This document shows, piece after piece, positions 16,367 through 23,890 of a DNA stretch of 64,000 bases. The first letter of the stretch is position 1. Every line of letters begins with the position of its first letter. The notes beneath the pieces are model-generated. The model did not search any database. It was not told where the DNA came from and saw only the letters and a program-made list of their open reading frames with translations. The stretch covers positions 1,054,001 through 1,118,000 of the forward strand of contig NZ_JAUSYY010000001.1 in the NCBI RefSeq assembly GCF_030817175.1, written 5' to 3'. The position numbers were made by a program, and so were the translations under genes. The DNA is from Agromyces ramosus. Lineage in GTDB: Bacteria; Actinomycetota; Actinomycetes; Actinomycetales; Microbacteriaceae.

Positions 16367-18205
16367 ATGATTTCCTCCATGCGTGAAACCTCGACCATGC
16401 GGGCCAGTGAGCAAGACGGCAGCTACCCGCGACCACAGCTCGTGCGCCACCGCTGGGCCGACCTGTGCGGAGAGTGGGAGTTCGCGTACGACGACGAGGT
16501 GACCGGGCTGAGCGACGGCTGGCACGAGGGCACGACTCCACTCGGCCGCCGCATCACCGTGCCGTTCCCGCCCGAGTCGCCCGCGTCGGGCATCGGCGAC
16601 ACCTCGTTCCACCCGGTGGTCTGGTATCGGCGTCTCATCACGCCGGGCGAGCTCGACGAGGCCGGGCGCTCGGAAGACGCTCCGACCGTGATGCTGCACT
16701 TCGGTGCCGTCGACTTCCGCGCGACGGTGTGGGCGAACGGCCGTCTCCTCGGCTCTCACGAAGGCGGGCAGACGCCGTTCTCGTTCGAGCTCCCTGCCGA
16801 GGCGCTCGGCGACGGCCCGCTCACCATCGTGGTGCGTGCCGAAGACGACCCGGCGGATGTCTCGCAGCCGCGCGGCAAGCAGGACTGGCTCGAGCAGCCG
16901 CACGTCATCTGGTACCACCGAACCACGGGCATCTGGCAGCCGGTCTGGCTCGAGGCCGTGGGTGACGATCGCGTCACCCGGCTGAACTGGGTGCCCGACG
17001 TCACGAACGCCCAGGTGTCGCTGCAGCTCCGCCTGCAGGGCCGCCCCCGGCGGCCGCTGTGGCTCGACGCCGAGATCGAGCACGACGGCGTCGAGCTCGC
17101 GTCGCTCCGGGTGAAGCTGACCGAGCCCGAGCATCGGTTCTCGCTGTCGCTGCCGACGCAGGGCAACGGGCAGGGGTACGAGCAGCTGCTCTGGTCGCCC
17201 GACCGGCCGACCCTCCTCGACGCGCGGCTCCGCATCACCGACGAGGCCGGCGTCGTCGTCGACGAGGTGTTCTCCTACCTCGGGCTCCGCAGCATCGAGG
17301 AGGCGGGCGGGCGCTTCCTGCTGAACGACCGTCCCTGCTACGTGCGTTCGGTGCTCGAGCAGGGCTACTGGCCGGAGTCGCACCTCGCCGCTCCGAGCGC
17401 CGACGCCCTGCGCGCCGAGGTGCAGCTCATCAAGGACCTCGGATTCAACGCCGTGCGCCTGCACGAGAAGGTCGAAGACCCCCGCCTGCTGTTCTGGACC
17501 GACAAGCTGGGACTCCTCGTCTGGGGTGAGATCGGCAGCGCGTTCGAGTTCTCGCCGCGCGCGATCGAGCGCACGGTGCGCGAGTGGATGGACGTCCTGG
17601 CGCGAGATGCGGCGCATCCGTCACTCGTCACCTGGGTGCCCGTCAACGAGAGCTGGGGCGTGCAGCACATCTCGCGCGACCCCGCGCAGCTCCACTACGT
17701 CCAAGCGCTGTTCCACCTCACGAAGGCGCTCGACCCGTCGCGGCCCGTCGTGTCGAACGACGGTTGGGAGCACGCGGCATCCGACCTCCTCACCATCCAC
17801 GACTACGCCACCACCGGCGAGGCGCTCGGCGCGAGCTATGCGGATGCCGCCGCCGTCGACGCGCTCCGCGACGGCATCGGCCCCGCCGGCCGACGTCTCG
17901 TGGCGCTGCCCGGCGGAACGAACGGCAAGCCGGTCATGGTCACCGAATTCGGCGGCATCTCATTCGCCCCGGGCGCCCCCGACGACACCTGGGGCTACTC
18001 CGTGGCAACGTCGGCCGACGACTTCGAGGGTCGGCTGCGCGCGCTCGTCTCGGCGCTGCGCATGTCTCCGGTGCTCTCCGGATTCTGCTACACCCAACTC
18101 ACCGACACCCGCCAAGAGGCGAACGGACTGACCGACGAGCACCGCGTGCCGAAGCTCCCGGTCGCGACCATCCGCGACATCATCGCCGGAGGCTCCGGCG
18201 CCTGA
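16367..18205 (+). CDS. GH2-family glycoside hydrolase
   Basis: 612 aa. Domains in order: sugar-binding jelly-roll (to ~200; WYRRLITPG, LHFGAVDFRATVWANG, GGQTPFSFELP), immunoglobulin-like domain (~200-310) and TIM barrel (~310-600). Catalytic acid/base Glu428 lies in WVPVNESWG and nucleophile Glu527 in MVTEFGG, both GH2-typical. No signal peptide, so it is cytoplasmic. GH2 covers beta-galactosidase, beta-glucuronidase, beta-mannosidase and arabinopyranosidase; the subfamily cannot be settled here. It should hydrolyse oligosaccharides imported by the adjacent ABC system. ATGs at 16367, 16379 and 16397 are all possible. No clear ribosome-binding site precedes the first, which may be leaderless. 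Confidence 0.9.
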   Translation: MISSMRETSTMRASEQDGSYPRPQLVRHRWADLCGEWEFAYDDEVTGLSDGWHEGTTPLGRRITVPFPPESPASGIGDTSFHPVVWYRRLITPGELDEAGRSEDAPTVMLHFGAVDFRATVWANGRLLGSHEGGQTPFSFELPAEALGDGPLTIVVRAEDDPADVSQPRGKQDWLEQPHVIWYHRTTGIWQPVWLEAVGDDRVTRLNWVPDVTNAQVSLQLRLQGRPRRPLWLDAEIEHDGVELASLRVKLTEPEHRFSLSLPTQGNGQGYEQLLWSPDRPTLLDARLRITDEAGVVVDEVFSYLGLRSIEEAGGRFLLNDRPCYVRSVLEQGYWPESHLAAPSADALRAEVQLIKDLGFNAVRLHEKVEDPRLLFWTDKLGLLVWGEIGSAFEFSPRAIERTVREWMDVLARDAAHPSLVTWVPVNESWGVQHISRDPAQLHYVQALFHLTKALDPSRPVVSNDGWEHAASDLLTIHDYATTGEALGASYADAAAVDALRDGIGPAGRRLVALPGGTNGKPVMVTEFGGISFAPGAPDDTWGYSVATSADDFEGRLRALVSALRMSPVLSGFCYTQLTDTRQEANGLTDEHRVPKLPVATIRDIIAGGSGA

Positions 18206-18310
18206 GGCTCGTGGCGTCACGCTCTGAGCGAAATCCGCGCCCATCAGGGGCATCCGCCCACGGGCTCGCTTGACGCACCCCATCGCTCATGCAAGTGTCG
18301 AATGCTGCGT

Positions 18311-18330
18311 TGTCGCATGGGGGTGCGACA
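18311..18330. promoter_or_regulatory. inverted repeat TGTCGCA-N6-TGCGACA upstream of the ABC exporter
   Basis: Perfect 7-bp arms at 18311-18317 and 18324-18330 with a 6-bp spacer. It lies in the 224-bp gap between the GH2 gene and the ABC exporter (18206-18429). The arrangement looks like an operator for a dimeric repressor, but no regulator gene is adjacent. Nothing else was recognised in this gap. Confidence 0.5.
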
Positions 18331-18429
18331 CTGTAGGCCCACCGTCGGGTCGCCGCTCTTTCGCACGCATGCACGCGTCGCAGGGGCATCCGTCGAGCTC
18401 CCTTTCCACCCCTCCGAACCGGAGACCTC

Positions 18430-20163
18430 ATGCTCGGAAAACTCCTCCTTCGTTATCTGAAGCCCTATCGCTGGCTGTTGCTCGGCGTGCTGGTCTTCCA
18501 AATCATCTCGGCCGCCGCGAGCCTCTACCTGCCGAAGCTCAACGCCGCCATCATCGACGACGGCGTCTCCACCGGCGACACCGAGTACATCTGGTCGACC
18601 GGGCTGTTCATGCTCGCCATCTCGCTCGGGCAGATCGCCGCGGCGATCATCGCGACCTACTTCGCCGCCAAGGCCGCGATGAAGCTCGGCCGCGACATCC
18701 GCAACGACGTCTTCGACAAGGTCAGCGCGTTCTCCGAGCGCGAGGTCTCGAAGTTCGGGCCGGGCTCGCTCATCACCCGCAACACCAACGACGTGCAGCA
18801 GGTGCAGATGCTCGCGATGATGGGCGCGACGATGCTCGTCAGCGCGCCGCTCCTCGCGATCGGCGGCATCTGGATGGCGGTGTCCCAGGATGTCGGCCTC
18901 AGCTGGCTCATCGGTGCGTCGGTGCTCGTCATCCTCCTCGTCGCGATCATCGTGATCAGCCGCATGGTGCCGCTGTTCCGCAGCCTCCAGGTGAAGCTCG
19001 ACACCGTGAACCGCATCATGCGCGAGCAGCTCACGGGCATCCGCGTGGTTCGCGCGTTCGTACGCGAGCGCATCGAAGAGGAGCGGTTCCGCGGTGCGAA
19101 CGACGACATCATGGACGTCGGACGCCGAGTGGGCACGCTGTTCGTGACGCTCTTCCCGTTCTTCATGCTCGTCATCAACGTGACGGTCATCGGCGTCATC
19201 TGGTTCGGCGCGTTCGAGGTCAACGACGGCGACGTGCAGATCGGCACGCTCTTCGCGTTCATGCAGTACGTCGCCATCATCCTCAGCGGTGTGCTCATGG
19301 CCGCCTTCACGACGATCATGATCCCGCGTGCCGCGGTGTCGGCCGAGCGCATCAGCGAGGTGCTGGCGAGCGAGTCGACCCTCACTCGCGCGGCGAACCC
19401 GGTGACCGAGTTCGGCTCGGTGGGCTCCGTCGAGTTCGACGACGCCGCATTCGCCTACCCCGGTGCCGAGCACGCCGTGCTCGAAGGCATCACCTTCCGG
19501 GCAGAGCCCGGCGAGACCGTCGCCATCGTGGGCTCCACCGGCGCAGGAAAGACGACGCTCATCTCGCTCATCCCCCGCCTGTTCGACGCGACCGGCGGAT
19601 CGGTGCGCGTCAACGGCGTCGATGTTCGCGAAGCCGACCTCGACCGGCTGTGGAAGACGATCGGCCTCGTGCCGCAGCGTCCGTTCCTGTTCGCCGGCAC
19701 CGTGGCATCCAACCTGCGGTTCGGCCGTGAAGAGGCCACCGACGCCGAGCTCTGGCATGCACTCGAGATCGCGCAGGGCCGTGACTTCGTCGCCGACATG
19801 GAGGGCGGTCTCGACGCCCGCATCGCGCAGGGCGGCACGAACGTCTCGGGCGGCCAGCGCCAGCGGCTCGCGATCGCCCGGGCGATCGTGCACAACCCCG
19901 ACATCCTCGTGTTCGACGACTCGTTCTCGGCGCTCGACCTCACCACCGACGCGAGGCTGCGGCAGGCGCTCTGGCGCGAGTTGCCGCACGTCACGAAGAT
20001 CGTCGTCGCGCAGCGCGTCTCGACCATCACCGACGCCGACCGCATCGTCGTGCTCGACGACGGCGGCATGGTGGGCATCGGCACGCACGAGCAATTGCTC
20101 GAGACATCCGAGACCTACCGCCAGATCGTCGAATCCCAGCTCGGAGTGGAGGCCACGGCATGA
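18430..20163 (+). CDS. ABC exporter half-transporter with a non-catalytic Walker B
   Basis: 577 aa: an N-terminal six-helix type I exporter domain (~1-310) then a nucleotide-binding domain. Walker A is GSTGAGKTT and the signature NVSGGQRQRLAIARA is canonical. Walker B is ILVFDDS, with Asp497 in place of the catalytic Glu. That replacement is the hallmark of the degenerate subunit of heterodimeric exporters such as TM287/288 or BmrCD. The stop overlaps the next gene's start (ATGA), and that gene encodes the partner. Probably exports drugs or lipophilic compounds. Starts at ATG 18430. Confidence 0.92.
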   Translation: MLGKLLLRYLKPYRWLLLGVLVFQIISAAASLYLPKLNAAIIDDGVSTGDTEYIWSTGLFMLAISLGQIAAAIIATYFAAKAAMKLGRDIRNDVFDKVSAFSEREVSKFGPGSLITRNTNDVQQVQMLAMMGATMLVSAPLLAIGGIWMAVSQDVGLSWLIGASVLVILLVAIIVISRMVPLFRSLQVKLDTVNRIMREQLTGIRVVRAFVRERIEEERFRGANDDIMDVGRRVGTLFVTLFPFFMLVINVTVIGVIWFGAFEVNDGDVQIGTLFAFMQYVAIILSGVLMAAFTTIMIPRAAVSAERISEVLASESTLTRAANPVTEFGSVGSVEFDDAAFAYPGAEHAVLEGITFRAEPGETVAIVGSTGAGKTTLISLIPRLFDATGGSVRVNGVDVREADLDRLWKTIGLVPQRPFLFAGTVASNLRFGREEATDAELWHALEIAQGRDFVADMEGGLDARIAQGGTNVSGGQRQRLAIARAIVHNPDILVFDDSFSALDLTTDARLRQALWRELPHVTKIVVAQRVSTITDADRIVVLDDGGMVGIGTHEQLLETSETYRQIVESQLGVEATA

Positions 20164-22280
20164 GCACCGAAACCAACAAGACCAACGGCCGCGGTCGTGG
20201 CCGCCAGGCCGAACCGAAGCCGATGACCGAAGAAGAGCGCATCGAGCACGAGCTCGCCGAGGAGGCGCGCATCAACTCGGGCTCCTGGGACAGCGTCGCG
20301 CCCGGAAAGGCGCAGGACTTCGGCGCGAGCTTCCGCCGCATGATCGGGCTGCTGGCACCGCACAAGTGGGCGTTCGCGTTCGCGTCGCTGCTCGGTTCGA
20401 TCGGCGTCGTGCTCGCCGTCATCGCGCCGAAGGTGCTCGCCGAGGCGACGAACATCATCTTCGAGGGCTGGATCTCACTGCAGCTCCCTGCCGGAGTGAC
20501 GCAGGAGCAGGCCGTCGAGGGACTCCGCGCCGCAGGTCAAGAGGACCTCGCGAACATCATCGAGGCGGCAACGCTCACGCCGGGCGCCGGCATCGACTTC
20601 GTCGCACTCAGCCAGGTCGTCATCATCGTGCTGTTCCTCTACATCGGCGCATCCGTGCTGTCGTGGATCCAGGGCTACGTGATCAACGTCATCATGGTGC
20701 GGGCGATGTGGCGCATGCGCGAAGACGTCGAGGCGAAGGTGCACCGCCTGCCGCTCAGCTACTTCGACAAGGTGCAGCGCGGTGAGCTGATCTCGCGAGT
20801 GACGAACGACATCGACAACATCACGCAGACGATGCAGCAGTCGCTGTCGAGCGCACTCACGAGCGTGCTCACCGTCGTCGGCGTCATGATCATGATGTTC
20901 TCGATCTCGTGGCAGCTCACGCTCATCACCCTCATCTCACTCCCGCTCATGGGCGTGATCTTCGGCATCATCGGCCCGAAGTCGCAGGCGGCGTTCGGCA
21001 TCCAGTGGCGCAAGGTCGGCCGACTGAACGCCCGAGTCGAGGAGTCGTTCTCGGGTCACGCCCTCGTGAAGGTGTTCGGCCGTGAGCGCGACGCGAGCGA
21101 CAAGTTCCGTGCCGAGAACGAAGAGCTCTACGAGGCCGCGTTCAAGGCGCAGTTCCTGTCGGGCATGATCATGCCCGGCATGATGTTCATCGGAAACCTC
21201 ACCTACGTCGGCATCGCGGTGCTCGGCGGGCTGATGGTCGCGAGCGGCCAGCTGCGACTCGGTGACGTGCAGGCGTTCATCCAGTACTCGCAGCAGTTCA
21301 CGCAGCCCCTCTCGCAGCTCGGCGGCATGGCCGCCGTGGTGCAGTCGGGCACCGCCTCGGCCGAGCGCGTGTTCGAACTGCTCGATGCCGACGAGCAGGA
21401 GCCCGACACCGCCGACGCACCGGCGCCGGTCGACGGCGACGGCACGATCGAGTTCGAGCACGTGTCGTTCTCGTACACGCCCGAGCGTCCGTTGATCCGC
21501 GACCTGTCGTTCCGGGTCGAACCTGGGCAGACGGTCGCGATCGTCGGCCCGACCGGTGCCGGCAAGACGACGCTCGTGAACCTCATCATGCGGTTCTACG
21601 AGCTCGACGGCGGGCGCATCCTCCTCGACGGGCAGGACATCGCAGACCTCACCCGTCACGATGTGCGCGCCCGCACGGGAATGGTGCTCCAAGATCCGTG
21701 GCTGTTCGCGGGCTCCATCCGCGAGAACATCCGCTACGGCCGCCAGTCGGCGACCGACGACGAGATCCTCGAGGCGGCTCGCGCCACCTACGTCGACCGC
21801 TTCGTGCACTCGCTGCCCGACGGCTACGACACGGTGCTCGACGAAGAGGCGTCGAACGTCTCCGCAGGTGAGAAGCAGCTCATCACGATCGCGCGCGCCT
21901 TCGTGGCGCAGCCCTCGGTGCTGATCCTCGACGAGGCCACCTCGTCGGTCGACACCCGCACCGAGCTGCTGCTGCAGCACGCGATGGCGGCGCTCCGCGA
22001 GGGTCGCACCTCGTTCGTGATCGCGCACCGTCTCTCGACGATCCGCGATGCCGACCTCATCCTCGTGATGGAGCACGGTGACATCGTCGAGAAGGGCACC
22101 CACGACGAGCTCATCGCCGCGAAGGGCGCGTACTACCGCCTCTACAACTCGCAGTTCGAGCAGGCGGCGACCGACCTCGACGCCGAGCTTGCGGCCGAGC
22201 AGGGCGAGGTCGTGCCCCCGTCGGGCCCGACCCCGCTCGAGGTCATGGCCGAGAACGCGGCCGAGACCGCCGAGCTCTAG
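20160..22280 (+). CDS. ABC exporter half-transporter, catalytic partner
   Basis: 706 aa. A charged N-terminal extension of ~55 residues (RGRGRQAEPKPMTEEERIEHELAEEA) precedes the six-helix exporter domain. The nucleotide-binding domain has Walker A GPTGAGKTT and a normal Walker B VLILDEATSSVD with the catalytic Glu. The signature is altered to NVSAGEKQLITIARA. In heterodimeric exporters the degenerate ATP site combines the partner's abnormal Walker B with this subunit's abnormal signature, and both are present here. Translationally coupled to the upstream gene. A strong stem-loop follows at 22301-22340. Confidence 0.92.
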   Translation: MSTETNKTNGRGRGRQAEPKPMTEEERIEHELAEEARINSGSWDSVAPGKAQDFGASFRRMIGLLAPHKWAFAFASLLGSIGVVLAVIAPKVLAEATNIIFEGWISLQLPAGVTQEQAVEGLRAAGQEDLANIIEAATLTPGAGIDFVALSQVVIIVLFLYIGASVLSWIQGYVINVIMVRAMWRMREDVEAKVHRLPLSYFDKVQRGELISRVTNDIDNITQTMQQSLSSALTSVLTVVGVMIMMFSISWQLTLITLISLPLMGVIFGIIGPKSQAAFGIQWRKVGRLNARVEESFSGHALVKVFGRERDASDKFRAENEELYEAAFKAQFLSGMIMPGMMFIGNLTYVGIAVLGGLMVASGQLRLGDVQAFIQYSQQFTQPLSQLGGMAAVVQSGTASAERVFELLDADEQEPDTADAPAPVDGDGTIEFEHVSFSYTPERPLIRDLSFRVEPGQTVAIVGPTGAGKTTLVNLIMRFYELDGGRILLDGQDIADLTRHDVRARTGMVLQDPWLFAGSIRENIRYGRQSATDDEILEAARATYVDRFVHSLPDGYDTVLDEEASNVSAGEKQLITIARAFVAQPSVLILDEATSSVDTRTELLLQHAMAALREGRTSFVIAHRLSTIRDADLILVMEHGDIVEKGTHDELIAAKGAYYRLYNSQFEQAATDLDAELAAEQGEVVPPSGPTPLEVMAENAAETAEL

Positions 22281-22300
22281 CCGAGTCGCGCGACGCGCAT

Positions 22301-22340
22301 CGAACGAGCGGATGTCCCAGCCGGGGCATCCGCTCGTTCG
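22301..22340 (+). terminator. stem-loop terminator after the ABC exporter
   Basis: Perfect 14-bp arms CGAACGAGCGGATG (22301-22314) and its complement (22327-22340) around a 12-bp loop, 20 bp past the stop codon. No T-run follows, as is usual in high-GC actinobacteria. Confidence 0.75.
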
Positions 22341-22418
22341 CGTTTCGGGCCTCGGTAGGCTGGAATCTCCGAGGCGGTCGCCGGATGCCGCCGCCGACCG
22401 ATCCCCCGTGAAGGCCCC

Positions 22419-23750
22419 GTGACGACTGCACTTCCGCCCGCGCGCCCCTGGCGCCTGTGGCTGGTGTGGAGCGTCGGCGTCGCCGCCTACGTGCTCTCGG
22501 TCACGAACCGCACGTCGCTCTCGGCGGTCGGGGTCGACGCCGCAGTCCGGTTCGACGCGGATGCCTCGACGCTGTCGCTCTTCGCGGTCATCCAGCTCTT
22601 CGTCTACGGCGCGATGCAGATCCCGGTGGGGTTGTTGCTCGACCGGTTCGGCGCCCGGCCGATGATCACGATCGGCATGTTCCTGATGGCGATCGGCCAG
22701 CTCGTGATGGCGTTCGCGCCCGACGTGGGCACGGCCATCCTCGCGCGGATGCTCGTGGGCGCAGGCGATGCGGCGATCTTCCCGAGCGTGCTGCGCGTGG
22801 TGGCCGTGTGGTTCCCCGAGCGACAGGCGCCGCTGCTCGTGCAGACGACTGGAATCATCGGCCAGACCGGCCAGCTGCTCGCGATCCTGCCGATGGCCGC
22901 GCTGCTGCACGCGACGAGCTGGAGCGTCGCGTTCGGGAGCCTCGCCGGGCTCGGCGTGCTCTTCACCGTGCTCACGTTCGCGGTCATCCGCAACCGCCCA
23001 CCCGATCGCACTGCGGATGTCTCGGTCGACACCGAGACGGGCGCGATGCACGCCGTGACCTCATCGGCCGACCTGCGGGAGGGCTTCCGCGAGTCGTGGG
23101 CGCACCCCGCCACGCGCCTCGCGTTCTGGTCGCACTTCACGACGCCGTTCTCGGGCACCGCGTTCATCCTGCTCTGGGGCTTCCCGTTCCTCACCGTGGG
23201 CGAGGGACTCTCCCCCGCGATGGCGTCGCTCATCTTCAGCGTGTACGTCGTCTTCGGCATGGTCGTCGGGCCGGCCATCGGCGCCCTCTCGAGCCGGCAT
23301 CCGATGCGGCGGTCGCGCCTGCTCGTGCTGCCGATCATCGGCATCCAGGCTGCGGCGTGGCTCGCGGTCATCCTCTGGCCCGGACCCTCGCCGCTCTGGC
23401 TCCTCTTCGTGCTCGCCTTCGCGCTCAGCACGGGCGGACCGGCCTCGATGATCGGCTTCGACCACGCGCGCACCTACAACCCGAAGCATCGCCTCAGCAC
23501 CGCGACCGGCATCGTGAACGTGGGCGGGTTCCTCGCCGCGCTCCTCGCGATCCTGTTCATCGGCATCGCGATGGACGCGCAGGGCGCCGGCACTCCCGAG
23601 ACCTACACCCTCGATGCGTTCCGCATGGCGTTCCTCACGCAGGTTCCCCTATGGGTGCTCGGCGCCGGGTTCATCGTGTGGGAGCGCAAGCGCACGCGCG
23701 TGCACCTCGGCCTCGACGAGCCGCGCTCCCGCCGCCGGGATCGTCGCTAG
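22419..23750 (+). CDS. MFS transporter
   Basis: 443 aa from a GTG at 22419. Twelve membrane segments are apparent. The loop 2-3 motif LDRFGARPMITIGMFLMAIG is the major-facilitator signature, and NRTSLSAVGVDAA in helix 1 resembles anion/nitrate-type and sugar-phosphate-like MFS subfamilies. The C-terminal tail is Arg-rich (PRSRRRDRR). The substrate cannot be assigned. It stands alone, between the exporter terminator and a convergent gene, with a dispersed repeat just after its stop. Confidence 0.88.
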   Translation: MTTALPPARPWRLWLVWSVGVAAYVLSVTNRTSLSAVGVDAAVRFDADASTLSLFAVIQLFVYGAMQIPVGLLLDRFGARPMITIGMFLMAIGQLVMAFAPDVGTAILARMLVGAGDAAIFPSVLRVVAVWFPERQAPLLVQTTGIIGQTGQLLAILPMAALLHATSWSVAFGSLAGLGVLFTVLTFAVIRNRPPDRTADVSVDTETGAMHAVTSSADLREGFRESWAHPATRLAFWSHFTTPFSGTAFILLWGFPFLTVGEGLSPAMASLIFSVYVVFGMVVGPAIGALSSRHPMRRSRLLVLPIIGIQAAAWLAVILWPGPSPLWLLFVLAFALSTGGPASMIGFDHARTYNPKHRLSTATGIVNVGGFLAALLAILFIGIAMDAQGAGTPETYTLDAFRMAFLTQVPLWVLGAGFIVWERKRTRVHLGLDEPRSRRRDRR

Positions 23751-23809
23751 CGGTCGCGCTCGCGCCGTGCCAGCGCCCGATGCCGACTGGGCGCACCGTG
23801 CTCGCGGCG

Positions 23810-23859
23810 GCGCATCGACGTCGTGGCGCCCGCGCGACGAACGTGCGCCGAACGGGCGC
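23810..23859. repeat. intergenic repeat, copy 2
   Basis: 50 bp matching the complement of 10737-10786 at 45 of 50 positions. It lies between the convergent MFS and zinc-ribbon genes. The second arm of the palindrome seen in copy 1 is not obvious here, so this copy looks partial. Confidence 0.65.
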
Positions 23860-23890
23860 TGCGCGGCCGCGGCGCGCCGCGGGCGCCGCG

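Noticed and set aside
15098..17617. Long minus-strand extension of the binding-protein frame across the LacI and GH2 genes
   Set aside because: The true start is the GTG at 15097 with AGGAGG and a lipobox; the extension lies over two well-supported plus-strand genes and a promoter with operator.
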